Origin: an uncultured Bacilli bacterium
GTDB lineage: Bacteria; Bacillota_I; Bacilli_A; RFN20; CAG-288
Direction: 5' to 3'
Length of the DNA stretch: 12,193 nt
NCBI GenBank assembly: GCA_948525355.1
Contig: CAOSOP010000020.1
Coordinates: forward strand, 1 to 12,193
The first letter of the stretch is position 1; each line of letters begins with the position of its first letter. The notes under the pieces are model-generated. The model made no database searches. It was not told the DNA's origin and saw only the letters and a program-made list of their open reading frames with translations. The translations under genes and the position numbers were made by a program. Shown piece after piece: positions 1 to 8,062 of the stretch.

Positions 1-14
1 GTTTATTATTCTGA

Positions 15-254
15 CTTAATTTAGGAGGCAACTTTATTGGAAACTTACAAGTTGTTTCCTCGTTAAATACCTTTAATTTAGGGCGTTTAATGTACTACTA
101 TCTAGGAAGAAACTGTACAGCGAACTACTACCCAAAGGTGTATATCGGTACTACCCAAACGACAAGTCCACAGTGGAATTATGACAACACTTTCACCTCA
201 ATTTCCGGCTGGCCCCAAAGCTATCAACAAGTGTCGCAAAAAGGCGAAAATTAA
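15..254 (+). other. Unrecognised open reading frame, possibly a gene remnant or the end of a surface protein
   Basis: One plus-strand frame is open from the codon after a TGA (12-14) to TAA at 252-254, 3 nt short of the xerC stop. Translation gives about 79 codons, rich in Tyr, Asn, Thr, Ser and Gln (for example YYYLGRNCTANYYPKVYIGT). This composition is unlike the Lys/Glu-rich housekeeping proteins beside it and suggests an exported or surface protein tail. The start is unclear. The only ATG (90-92, giving 54 residues) has a weak AGGG upstream, while a good AGGAGG (23-28) sits 7 nt before ATT at 36, which is a very rare start. Both other forward frames are closed near the left edge, so a decayed gene is as likely as an intact small one. 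I do not recognise a family; a leucine-rich-repeat (BspA-like) tail is only a guess. Confidence 0.3.
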
Positions 255-257
255 AAA

Positions 258-1223
258 CTATTTATCCTCTTCATCTAACTTTTTGGCACGTGGAAATATA
301 TTGTCATAAGTTTTCTTCATATTATTATAAGTTACATGGGTATATATTTGTGTTGTTCCTACTGAAGAATGTCCCATCAATTCTTGGATCGTCCTTAAAT
401 CTGCTCCATTATTTAATAATGTTGTAGCAAAAGTGTGCCTTAATTTATGAGGATGAAGTTTTAAGAATACTCCTGTCTTTTTTTCAATGGAGGAAAGAAT
501 ATATTCAACTCCTCTTGTGGTCAAGTCTTGGCCTTGATTGTTTAAAAAAAGTTTATTAGTAATCTCATTGTTCTTATTTCTTAGTAGTAATATTTGTCTT
601 GTTTCGTTTATATATTTTTCAATTGATTCTTGGCACTGATTTGTAAATGGCACAATTCTTTCTTTTTTTCCTTTTCCTAATATTCTTACATACCTCTGCT
701 TTAAATTAACATTTTGTAATGTTAGATTGGCTAATTCTGATACACGAAGACCTGATGAATAAAGAAGTTCGAGCATTGCTTGATCACGAAAAACTAGTTC
801 ATCATTTCTCTGTCTATTTGCTTCAAATAGTTCTTTTACTTCAACCGGTGATAAAAAATCTGGAAGTCTTTTATCAACTTTAGGTTTAAACACTAATTCA
901 AATGGATTCTTAAACGCTTTTTCTCTTGATAATAAAAAATCATAAAACTGCGTTAAAGAAGACATTTTACGTCTTATAGTTACTTTCTTTTGTCCTCTTA
1001 ATGTTAACTCAAGCATATAGGCTCTAACAATTGGAACAGAAGCATCAATATACTTTAATTTGTTAGAACTCAAATAATTAACAAAGTCTTCGACATCATC
1101 ATGATAATTTTTAGCAGTAAAAAAAGAATATCTTCGTTCTTTCAAAAGATACTCGACAAAGTCAATAAGGACGTCTAAATCATCTTCTTTAATTATTCTA
1201 TCTAAATCATTCTTTTCTTCCAT
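258..1223 (-). CDS. xerC: Tyrosine recombinase XerC (CodV-type)
   Basis: This 321-residue tyrosine recombinase would act with XerD at the chromosomal dif site to resolve dimers. The N-terminal SAM-like core-binding domain covers about residues 15-105 and the catalytic domain about 120-310. The catalytic set is complete: R160 (GLRVSEL), K184 (GKGKKER), H259 and R262 (HPHKLRH), H285 (GHSSVGTT) and nucleophile Y294 (TQIYTHV). The start is secure, because the codon just upstream of the ATG is an in-frame TGA; an AGGATGG element just upstream may serve as the ribosome binding site. The first 22 nt overlap the end of trmFO, implying translational coupling. Xer paralogues are hard to separate on sequence alone, but the topA-trmFO-xerC order is that of Bacillus codV, which favours XerC over XerD or a mobile integrase. 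The short acidic/basic C-terminal tail is unremarkable. No clear terminator follows the stop. Confidence 0.93.
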   Translation of the reverse strand: MEEKNDLDRIIKEDDLDVLIDFVEYLLKERRYSFFTAKNYHDDVEDFVNYLSSNKLKYIDASVPIVRAYMLELTLRGQKKVTIRRKMSSLTQFYDFLLSREKAFKNPFELVFKPKVDKRLPDFLSPVEVKELFEANRQRNDELVFRDQAMLELLYSSGLRVSELANLTLQNVNLKQRYVRILGKGKKERIVPFTNQCQESIEKYINETRQILLLRNKNNEITNKLFLNNQGQDLTTRGVEYILSSIEKKTGVFLKLHPHKLRHTFATTLLNNGADLRTIQELMGHSSVGTTQIYTHVTYNNMKKTYDNIFPRAKKLDEEDK

Positions 1224-2467
1224 TCATCCATCCTATCCATACTTCTATTATAGCACTCTGTTTTATCAAGTTTTCCACGATTATATAAAATACCATATGT
1301 AGAATTCATTGGTGCAAAATGTTTAGGTGATGACATTATAATATAATTAATCAAACTGCCTAACATCGTTTCTAACGGTATAAAGTCAATTTCTTTTCCT
1401 TTAAGTCTTTGGTCTAAATATATTGCAGCAAGCAACCCGCTTGCGGCACTTTCAACATAACCTTCAACTCCTGAAAACTGACCAGCAATATAAATATTGT
1501 TATATTTTTTTAACCTTAAATCTCTATTTAAAACAGCAGGTGCATTTAGAAATAAATTAGAATGCATTAAGCCAAAACGAGCAAATTTGGCATTTTCTAA
1601 TCCAGGTATTAAACTAAAAACTCTTTTCTGCTCTTTGTATGTTAAATTTGTTTGAAATCCAACTAATCCATATAGTTCTTTGCTGATATCATCCTGTCTT
1701 AATTGAACAACTGCATATGCTTTATCATCAAGCCCAGCAGGTTTAAGTGGACCAAAGCGAAGTGTATTTTTTCCTCGTTTAGCCATTACTTCCATCGGCA
1801 GACAGCCTTCAAAATGTTCAAAGTCATGCAAAATAGTTCTTTCGGCATTTACTAATTCATCATTAAACAAGTTATATTCTTCTTCATTTAAACTAATATT
1901 TAAATACTTTCCCTCTCCTTTATCATATCGTGAACGTTCAAACATCTTTGTTTTATCAATAGATGAAGCAAAGACAAGAGGGGCAGCGGCATCGTAAAAG
2001 TTTAATGTTTTTATTCCCAAAGACTTTTCAATATTTGTAGCAAGGGAATCACTTGTCAGTGGACCTGTAGCAATTATAGTTGGAACACTATCATCTAAAT
2101 CAGTGTATTCTTCTTCAATAATACTAACATTTGAATATTCCTTTATCTTTTTAGTTATATATTGACTAAAAAGTGTTCTATCAACTGATAAATCTTCTCC
2201 ACTAGGTATTTTAAAAAGATCTGCTGCTTCCATTATTAAAGAATCTAACTTTTCTAATTCTTTTTTTAATAGACCACACGCATTCGTACTGCTAATTGAT
2301 TTTAATGAATTAGAACATACTAACTCAGCGAAAAAAGGAGTGTGTTGAGCGCTATTAGGTTTGTTTGATTTGCATTCAAAAACTTCAATATCGTAGCCTT
2401 TTTTAGCTAGATAATTTATTGCTTCTGATCCAGCAAGTCCTGCACCAACAATTCTAATTTTCTTCAT
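1202..2467 (-). CDS. trmFO: TrmFO, folate/FAD-dependent tRNA (uracil-54-C5)-methyltransferase
   Basis: TrmFO (formerly Gid) makes the T-loop base m5U54 in tRNA, using methylenetetrahydrofolate as carbon donor and FADH2 as reductant, instead of the SAM-dependent TrmA. The 421-residue protein begins with an FAD-binding Rossmann motif (IVGAGLAGSEA, residues 6-16) followed by the family-typical SAQHTPFFAELVCSNSLKS block. The two conserved cysteines align with C51 (ELVCSNS) and C222 (EGCLPMEVMAKRG); in the Bacillus enzyme the equivalent pair has been implicated in catalysis. The C-terminal YIAGQFSGVEGYVESAASG segment closes the FAD site. Length matches the family (about 435). The gene overlaps the 3' end of topA by 14 nt and has no strong Shine-Dalgarno sequence, only A-rich sequence, so translation probably depends on ribosomes finishing topA. 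Confidence 0.96.
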   Translation of the reverse strand: MKKIRIVGAGLAGSEAINYLAKKGYDIEVFECKSNKPNSAQHTPFFAELVCSNSLKSISSTNACGLLKKELEKLDSLIMEAADLFKIPSGEDLSVDRTLFSQYITKKIKEYSNVSIIEEEYTDLDDSVPTIIATGPLTSDSLATNIEKSLGIKTLNFYDAAAPLVFASSIDKTKMFERSRYDKGEGKYLNISLNEEEYNLFNDELVNAERTILHDFEHFEGCLPMEVMAKRGKNTLRFGPLKPAGLDDKAYAVVQLRQDDISKELYGLVGFQTNLTYKEQKRVFSLIPGLENAKFARFGLMHSNLFLNAPAVLNRDLRLKKYNNIYIAGQFSGVEGYVESAASGLLAAIYLDQRLKGKEIDFIPLETMLGSLINYIIMSSPKHFAPMNSTYGILYNRGKLDKTECYNRSMDRMDEWKKRMI

Positions 2468-4586
2468 TGTTTTCTTTTTTCTTGCTCTTCTTTATTTTTT
2501 CTATATGACGGCAATTCGGATAATTGGTACAGCCTAAGAATGTTCCAAATCGAGATTTCTTTTCAATCAAATGTCCTGTTTTACACTCAGGACATAGAGG
2601 GGCATTTTGAATTTCTTCTTCTGTTAGTGTAGGTTTGGCCTTTTCGTTAGGTTCAATGTAATTGCAATTTGGAAAAGCAGAACATCCAATAAACTCATTT
2701 CCACTATGAGATTTTCTTTTTACTAAAGGACTGCCACATATTGGGCACACTTTTCCTTCAACAAACTCTAATTCTTCCTTTTCTTCTTTTTTAACATATC
2801 GACATTCAGGATAACCAGAACACGCAACGAAATTTCCATATTTACCTTGTCTTATTACTAAATCACGTCCACAAACTGGACATTGATCACCTGTTTTAAC
2901 TGGCTGAACTTTTTCCATTGATTTATCAGCTATAATTAATTGTTCGTTAAAGCCGACGTAAAAATTTTCTAACAATTGCTGCTTGGAATTATCACCCGCA
3001 ACAATATCATCTAACATTGTCTCCATCTCTGCAGTATAAGAAGGATCCATAAAGTTTGGGAAGAACTTGACTAATTCATCGACCGTAAGTTTACCTTGAT
3101 CAGTAGGAATCATTATTCCCTTTTCACTTGTTATATATCTTCTTAAACTTAAAGTTGATATTGTCGAAGCATATGTGGATGGACGTCCGATACCCTTTTC
3201 TTCCATTAATTTAACAATCTTTGCTTCACTAAAACGCGCTGGAGCCTTGGTAAAATGCTGAGTTTTTTCTACTTTATTTAATGGTAATGTTTTGACATTA
3301 GTAAAATCTGGTAAACTTGTATCTTTTCCATTTCCACTAAACTCTTTATAGACCTTATCATATCCAGCAAAACTCAGTTTGCTTGCTTCGGCCTTAAATA
3401 AATATCCGTTGCCTAATAGTTTCAAAGTTGTCACTTCATCAATTCTTGATGACATTAAGCTTGCTAATGCTCTTGCATAGATTAAACGATAAATATTATA
3501 TTCGTCGCGAGGAAGTGAAGACTTGACTTTATCTGGAGATAATTCTAGATAGGTTGGTCGAATTGCTTCGTGAGCATCTTGAATATTCGCATTCGCTTTT
3601 CCTTTATGAATATATCCAACATATTCCTCACCATATTTTTCTTTAATATACTCTTTAGCTGAATCAACAAACTCTGGACTTAATCTGGTAGAATCGGTTC
3701 TCATATAAGTGATCAAACCATGTAATTCACCATTAATTTCAATACCTTCATAGAGGTGTTGTGCTAAGATAGAGGTCTTCTTTGTCGAATAATGAAAATG
3801 ATTAAATGCCTCTTGTTGCAATGTTGATGTCGTAAAAGGTAAACGAGGTTCTTTTTTCTTTGTCACTGTTTCAAAAGAATCAACAGTAAATTCTTTTGGT
3901 AAAGCGTTAATTATTTCATCTACTTCTTTCTCGTTCGCAATCTTAATGTTTTTTCCTTCATATGCAACTAGTTGAGCCTTGATTGAGTGATTTGAAAAAT
4001 CACCACTAACTTCCCAATATTCTTCTGGAGTAAAGTTCTCAATCTCTCTTTCGCGATCAACTAAAAACTTTAAAGTGACAGATTGAACTCTGCCGGCTGA
4101 ACGAGACTTAATTTTCTTTTGCAATAAGTAAGATAACTTGAATCCGATAATTCTATCTAATATTCTTCTTGTTTCTTGGCTCGCAACCAAATTCATTTCA
4201 ATAGTGCGCGGATTTGCTAAAGCTTTTAAAATAGCTTTCTTAGTGATTTCATGAAACTCAAGTCTTTTAGTATTATCTACATCTAGTTTTAACACTTCAC
4301 ATAGATGCCATGCAATAGCCTCACCTTCGCGGTCAGGGTCAGTTGCTAAAATAACTTCGTCAGACTTCGCTACAGCCTTTTTTAAATTGTTGATGACTTC
4401 ATACTTATCTTTGCTAATCGTATATGATGGTTTAAATCCATTATCAATATCAACTCCTAAACCACCTCGACCAGAAGTCGATAAATCTCTGATATGACCG
4501 ATTGAGGCCATAACCTTGTATTCATTTCCTAAGTATTGTCCAATTGTTTTACATTTTGTCGGTGACTCGACGATGACTAGTTTCAT
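2454..4586 (-). CDS. topA: DNA topoisomerase I (type IA)
   Basis: TopA relaxes negatively supercoiled DNA by passing one strand through a transient break. The 710-residue protein starts with a Toprim domain (E7 in VESPTK; the acidic D83-x-D85-x-E87 set in DPDREGEA). The catalytic tyrosine is Y294, with R296 nearby (LITYMRTDST). The EEKGIGRPSTYA block lies near 463-474. Three C4 zinc ribbons form the C-terminus, with cysteines at 569/572/589/595, 614/617/635/641 and 665/668/686/692, followed by a Lys/Glu/Asn tail. All twelve zinc ligands are intact. The size is close to the Bacillus enzyme (about 690). AAGGAG lies 7 nt before the ATG, and a near-consensus promoter sits in the 61-nt gap upstream, so topA-trmFO-xerC can probably be transcribed apart from the upstream genes. 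Confidence 0.97.
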   Translation of the reverse strand: MKLVIVESPTKCKTIGQYLGNEYKVMASIGHIRDLSTSGRGGLGVDIDNGFKPSYTISKDKYEVINNLKKAVAKSDEVILATDPDREGEAIAWHLCEVLKLDVDNTKRLEFHEITKKAILKALANPRTIEMNLVASQETRRILDRIIGFKLSYLLQKKIKSRSAGRVQSVTLKFLVDREREIENFTPEEYWEVSGDFSNHSIKAQLVAYEGKNIKIANEKEVDEIINALPKEFTVDSFETVTKKKEPRLPFTTSTLQQEAFNHFHYSTKKTSILAQHLYEGIEINGELHGLITYMRTDSTRLSPEFVDSAKEYIKEKYGEEYVGYIHKGKANANIQDAHEAIRPTYLELSPDKVKSSLPRDEYNIYRLIYARALASLMSSRIDEVTTLKLLGNGYLFKAEASKLSFAGYDKVYKEFSGNGKDTSLPDFTNVKTLPLNKVEKTQHFTKAPARFSEAKIVKLMEEKGIGRPSTYASTISTLSLRRYITSEKGIMIPTDQGKLTVDELVKFFPNFMDPSYTAEMETMLDDIVAGDNSKQQLLENFYVGFNEQLIIADKSMEKVQPVKTGDQCPVCGRDLVIRQGKYGNFVACSGYPECRYVKKEEKEELEFVEGKVCPICGSPLVKRKSHSGNEFIGCSAFPNCNYIEPNEKAKPTLTEEEIQNAPLCPECKTGHLIEKKSRFGTFLGCTNYPNCRHIEKIKKSKKKENNEEN

Positions 4587-4609
4587 GTTGTATCTCCTTA
4601 ACTTTACAA

Positions 4610-4639
4610 ATTATGCGTGTTTAACTATGGTCTTGTCAA
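4610..4639 (-). promoter_or_regulatory. Predicted sigma-A promoter of topA
   Basis: On the minus strand a perfect -35 TTGACA (4634-4639) is followed by an 18-nt spacer and a -10 CATAAT (4610-4615, five of six consensus bases). The predicted start of transcription is near 4603, giving a leader of about 17 nt that includes the AAGGAG ribosome binding site. It fills the largest gap in the gene array. The 18-bp spacer is one over the optimum, a property sometimes linked to supercoiling sensitivity; that link to topA control is inference. Confidence 0.7.
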
Positions 4640-4647
4640 GAGGTAAA

Positions 4648-5463
4648 TCATATAAAAAAGCTAATTTTGCTATTATCGATGAATTCTACAAGCTCTTTTC
4701 CGCTAGTTATAGGCTGTGCTCCATCTTTGATTAATTCATTGTTTAAACTATTCTTCACATCAAAAGAAATGGGACAAGTGGCTATTTCTAATCCTAAATT
4801 TAATGCGTGATTGATCGTTGAATATGTTCCCGATGGAATAGTCGCTTCTGGAACAAAAACTGATGTAGAAGTAGCAGCAATAAGACGATTTCTAAAAGGA
4901 AAATGTTTTGAATTTGGCAGTACATCATTAGGATATTCGCTTAAAACAAGGCCCATTCCTCTTTTACAATAATCGTATACGTCCATCGCATTAGCTGGAT
5001 AAACACAATCAATTCCAGAGCCTAAATACATTATTATTGGTAAATTATATTTAATGGCCATTCTCGCCGCTAATAAATCAATACCATTCGCCATACCATT
5101 AACTAAAACGAAAGACTCTCCAGCCTTTTTATAATGTTCCAACACATAATCTAATATACCATTTATCACTTTAACACCTGAAGAACTCGGCTTTCTTGTT
5201 CCAACTACTGCAAATCTATTCTTCATTTTTAAAAGGTGCTTATTGCCATAATAATATAAAACTAAAGGTGGATTATCTAGATTTAAAAAATAATCTGGAT
5301 AATGCTCATCCTTATAGACCAAAGTTGAGCAAGAAATATCAATGTTTTTATCACCATCAACTTCACAGTTGTCGATATCTGCCGAAGCAATCTTAAGTTT
5401 TAAATAATCACCCTTATAGTGATATGAAAGGTCAATTAACTTTTTTCTATAATTAATATTCAT
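4648..5463 (-). CDS. dprA: DNA-processing protein DprA (Smf)
   Basis: DprA binds incoming single-stranded DNA during transformation and loads RecA. The 271-residue protein carries the Rossmann-like DprA/Smf core: VVGTRKPSSSG (86-96), NGMANGIDLLAA (122-133), GSGIDCVYP (148-156), SEYPND and FPFRNRLIAATS (188-199), and an SGTYST segment near 211. The family usually reads SGxARGIDxxAH at the second motif; here R is N and the His position is Arg (AAR), a departure from the norm. The N-terminal helical region is short and there is no clear C-terminal winged-helix domain, so this is a compact DprA. The start is fixed by an in-frame TAA two codons upstream. The ribosome binding site is poor (GTAGG only about 1 nt from the ATG), so expression may be low or coupled to rnhB, which ends 20 nt upstream. 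No other competence genes are visible here, so active transformation is not implied. Confidence 0.92.
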   Translation of the reverse strand: MNINYRKKLIDLSYHYKGDYLKLKIASADIDNCEVDGDKNIDISCSTLVYKDEHYPDYFLNLDNPPLVLYYYGNKHLLKMKNRFAVVGTRKPSSSGVKVINGILDYVLEHYKKAGESFVLVNGMANGIDLLAARMAIKYNLPIIMYLGSGIDCVYPANAMDVYDYCKRGMGLVLSEYPNDVLPNSKHFPFRNRLIAATSTSVFVPEATIPSGTYSTINHALNLGLEIATCPISFDVKNSLNNELIKDGAQPITSGKELVEFIDNSKISFFI

Positions 5464-5483
5464 ACCTACTTAATATATACCAT

Positions 5484-6125
5484 TTAGAACAGTTTTATCG
5501 TCTGTTTTTCAGAAATTATTTTTTTTACTGGTTTATAAGAATAACGATAAAGCTTATCTATTACTCCATACCTTGCTGCTAATTCCAAGTGTCTCTTAGT
5601 TGGATATCCCTTGTGTTTTTTAAATTCATACTCAGGATATATCTTATCAAGTTCACACATATAATCATCTCTAGCTTCCTTAGCTAAGATAGAAGCGCAT
5701 GCAATGGCTAAAGATTTAGAATCACCTTTAACTAATGGAACAACATCAAGGCTCTCTTCTACGAGTTCCATATAATCTGTTAATACAAAATCAACTCTTT
5801 TACGAGAAACTTTAAGTTTATTCAAAGCACATTGCATTCCGTTTCGCGAAGCTTCCAAAATGTTTATTCTATCTATTGTAACTGCATCAATAAAAACAAT
5901 AGAATAAGCAGCAGCGTTCTGCTTTATTATTGGTACTAATTCTTTTCTTCTTTTCGCTGTGAGTTTTTTCGAATCATTGATCAAAGAATTATCAAAATTC
6001 CTATCAAGGACCACGCAAGCACAAACCACAGGTCCGCAGATTGGACCCCTTCCTGCTTCATCTAATCCAGCAATAAATTCAATCTCATCAGTGCGATAAC
6101 TATCGTCAAATTCTTTCAAGGTCAT
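5484..6125 (-). CDS. rnhB: Ribonuclease HII
   Basis: RNase HII cuts the RNA strand of RNA-DNA hybrids and starts removal of single ribonucleotides misincorporated into DNA. The 213-residue protein has the signature LDEAGRGPICGPV at 21-33, giving D22 and E23. D117 (VLTDYM) and D135 (KGDSKS) complete the likely four-acid metal site, by comparison with the Thermotoga enzyme. The ASILAKEARD block (144-153) and the HKGYPTKRH motif near 171-179 are typical of type 2 enzymes. The gene overlaps the end of rbgA by 20 nt; its AGGAGG lies 11 nt from the ATG, inside the rbgA coding sequence. The rbgA-rnhB pair is conserved in Bacillus and relatives. Confidence 0.96.
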   Translation of the reverse strand: MTLKEFDDSYRTDEIEFIAGLDEAGRGPICGPVVCACVVLDRNFDNSLINDSKKLTAKRRKELVPIIKQNAAAYSIVFIDAVTIDRINILEASRNGMQCALNKLKVSRKRVDFVLTDYMELVEESLDVVPLVKGDSKSLAIACASILAKEARDDYMCELDKIYPEYEFKKHKGYPTKRHLELAARYGVIDKLYRYSYKPVKKIISEKQTIKLF

Positions 6126-6975
6126 CTATCAAAACTCCTCCTAATTTTCCCGACTCAAACTCTTTAAGTAAAACTTTTTGCGCTCTTTCAATATCTAGTT
6201 CGCCGTTTTTCATTAAAAAATGACGATAGGTTGCAAGATATTTAATAAAGTCCTCACTACTAAGTTTTTCCTCCAACTCATATCTTTTCTTTAAATAATC
6301 AAAATAGTTTGCCATTAAAAACTCACTTAAACTCAACGCTAATGTATCTAGCGGAAGAATATCTTGTTTAATAGTACCTAGCCATGCTAAATGCATCGCC
6401 ACCTCTTTATCTTCATAAGCAGCTGGTAATATTCCTGGTGTATCACATAATTCCAAGTCATCCGACACTTTAATCAGTTGCTGAGCCTTGGTAAAACCAG
6501 GAGTATTCCCAACCTTCGCTTTTTTATTCTTAGCTAATAGATTAACGAATGTCGATTTCCCTACATTAGGAATACCAACAACAAGAACTCTTTTAGGAAG
6601 TGGTTTGACATTATATGCTAAATACTTCGGACTAACATCTCTTTTGATTCCTTCTAATATACCTTTTATATATATCCCATCTTTTGGATTTAATAAATCA
6701 GCGAAAACAACTCTTTCATATTCATCCTTATAATAATCCTCAATTAAGCTTATTTTATATTTATCTGCTCGATCCTTTTTCGAAAATACCAATACCTTTT
6801 TCTTATTGCCCAAAACTTTTTTTAAATAAGGGTTTAAAGATGACTTTGGTGCACGCGCATCGCCAATTTCAACCACCAAATCAATAGACTTTATTTTTTC
6901 AGAAATCTCATTTAATGCCGCTCGCATATGTCCAGGAAACCAGTGAACTTGTTGTTTTTGATTGTCCTTATTCAT
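6106..6975 (-). CDS. rbgA: RbgA (YlqF), circularly permuted ribosome-assembly GTPase
   Basis: RbgA is required for late maturation of the 50S ribosomal subunit. I place the start at ATG 6973-6975 (289 residues) because AAGGAG (6983-6988) lies 7 nt upstream. The frame is open further, to an ATG at 7027-7029, but that start would lie deep in the preceding gene, and the ATG two codons earlier (6979-6981) is only 1 nt from the Shine-Dalgarno. The protein opens with the diagnostic HWFPGHM (11-17). The permuted motif order is visible: G4-like SKKD (65-68), then G1 GIPNVGKS (124-131), G2 region PGFTK (149-153) and G3 DTPG (168-171). The helical C-terminal domain resembles that of the Bacillus protein (282 residues). 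G4 reads SKKD rather than the usual NKxD, which is worth noting. The start codon overlaps the stop region of the YitT gene by 8 nt. Confidence 0.94.
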   Translation of the reverse strand: MNKDNQKQQVHWFPGHMRAALNEISEKIKSIDLVVEIGDARAPKSSLNPYLKKVLGNKKKVLVFSKKDRADKYKISLIEDYYKDEYERVVFADLLNPKDGIYIKGILEGIKRDVSPKYLAYNVKPLPKRVLVVGIPNVGKSTFVNLLAKNKKAKVGNTPGFTKAQQLIKVSDDLELCDTPGILPAAYEDKEVAMHLAWLGTIKQDILPLDTLALSLSEFLMANYFDYLKKRYELEEKLSSEDFIKYLATYRHFLMKNGELDIERAQKVLLKEFESGKLGGVLIDDLERI

Positions 6976-8062
6976 CTTCATTCTCCTTACCACCAAAAGA
7001 TCTTTTTTTATCTTCAGCGATAATCTCATTTAATGTAAACTTATTCTTCTTTAATTTTTTAAAACCATAGCCATTAACTTCATAGGCATGCATGATTGTC
7101 ACAAAGGCTTTTGGGTCAATTTCTGCAATAATATTCTTTATATCTCGATATTCCTTACGATCAAAAACCACTTGTACAACATATCTTCTGTTACGAGTGA
7201 ATCCACCTTCAGAACTGAATAATGTTGTTCCACGTTCAAGTTCACTATTAATGCGATCAGATATTTTCTCACTCTTTTCTGAAACAATAAACGCAATATA
7301 AGAAGAAGTTTGACCGATAAATACTTTATCTATCATTATCGCCGCAACAAAAGCTGATACAATACCGATAAGACATAAAGTTAAATCTTTTTTGACGATA
7401 AACCCTATTAAAATAATCGAAGCATCGATAAAAAAGGCCATAATCGAAGTTTTAATATGAAGGTACTTATTTGCGGCAAGAGAAAGACAATCAACTCCAC
7501 CAGTTGAACCACCACCGATAAAAGTAAATCCACAACCAGTTCCAACGCAGAAGCCGCCAAACACCGCACCTAATAGCATTCCTATACCATCATTAGATAA
7601 AGATAACCAAGGAAATTCTTTAACCAGCATAGAGAATAAATATAAAAGCGGAGGGAAAATAATAGTTGCAACAAGCGTTTTAAAAGCAAATTTAAGTCCT
7701 AACAATAATAGCCCTATAAAAAACAATGCCCAGGTAATAATAGTGATTATCAAATTAATATCAACCAATCCATCTGGTGATAACCAACCGATAATAATAC
7801 TTATTCCTGAAACTCCACCAGTAATTAACTCATTGTTGATGATAAAAACTTGAGTTCCAAACGCCAATACTGTATTACCTAAAATCATCCAAAGCATATC
7901 AATAAAAAACTGCTTCTTGGTCTCAGCCTTAATACTCAGTTTTGTTTCATAATAGCTTCTGATCCAAAATTCTTTAAACTTAACTAAAAAAGGTTTTCTT
8001 CCTCCTCTTTTAATCTCCTCGACTTCATTATTTGAAGCAAAAAGTCTATCAATCTTTTTCAT
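6968..8062 (-). CDS. YitT-family membrane protein with C-terminal DUF2179 domain
   Basis: This 364-residue protein belongs to the YitT/DUF161 group of Gram-positive inner-membrane proteins; the function is not established and transport is only a guess. A basic cytoplasmic N-terminus of about 50 residues precedes several membrane segments, roughly 53-76, 80-95, 101-125, 127-147, 160-182, 205-225 and 227-246. The glycine-rich loops typical of the family are present: ITGGVSGISIIIG (80-92) and FIGGGSTGGVDCLS (171-184). The soluble C-terminal domain, about 255-335, matches DUF2179 (for example RRYVVQVVF, and DPKAFVTIMHAYEVNGYGF). GAGGTGG lies a few nt before the ATG inside the end of prfB, and the genes overlap by 14 nt. 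In Bacillus subtilis a YitT-type gene (yvjA) also lies next to prfB, as I recall, so this is probably its counterpart. Confidence 0.88.
   Translation of the reverse strand: MKKIDRLFASNNEVEEIKRGGRKPFLVKFKEFWIRSYYETKLSIKAETKKQFFIDMLWMILGNTVLAFGTQVFIINNELITGGVSGISIIIGWLSPDGLVDINLIITIITWALFFIGLLLLGLKFAFKTLVATIIFPPLLYLFSMLVKEFPWLSLSNDGIGMLLGAVFGGFCVGTGCGFTFIGGGSTGGVDCLSLAANKYLHIKTSIMAFFIDASIILIGFIVKKDLTLCLIGIVSAFVAAIMIDKVFIGQTSSYIAFIVSEKSEKISDRINSELERGTTLFSSEGGFTRNRRYVVQVVFDRKEYRDIKNIIAEIDPKAFVTIMHAYEVNGYGFKKLKKNKFTLNEIIAEDKKRSFGGKENEDE

Noticed and set aside
12..14. In-frame TGA read as tryptophan (Mycoplasma code), which would extend the left open frame to the edge
   Set aside because: RF2 is encoded with its TGA-dependent frameshift, several genes stop at TGA, and conserved tryptophans such as that in RbgA HWFPGHM use TGG.
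258..1223. Possibility that the tyrosine recombinase belongs to an integrative element
   Set aside because: It overlaps trmFO by 22 nt in the conserved topA-trmFO-xerC order, and no attachment repeats or cargo genes were seen.
4516..4734. Plus-strand frame of 72 codons across the dprA-topA gap
   Set aside because: It runs antisense through the topA start, the topA promoter and the dprA end, with no supporting ribosome binding site.
6976..7029. Longer N-terminus for RbgA starting at 7029
   Set aside because: The added residues come before the family's HWFPGHM start region, lie inside the YitT gene, and the AAGGAG is placed for the ATG at 6973-6975.
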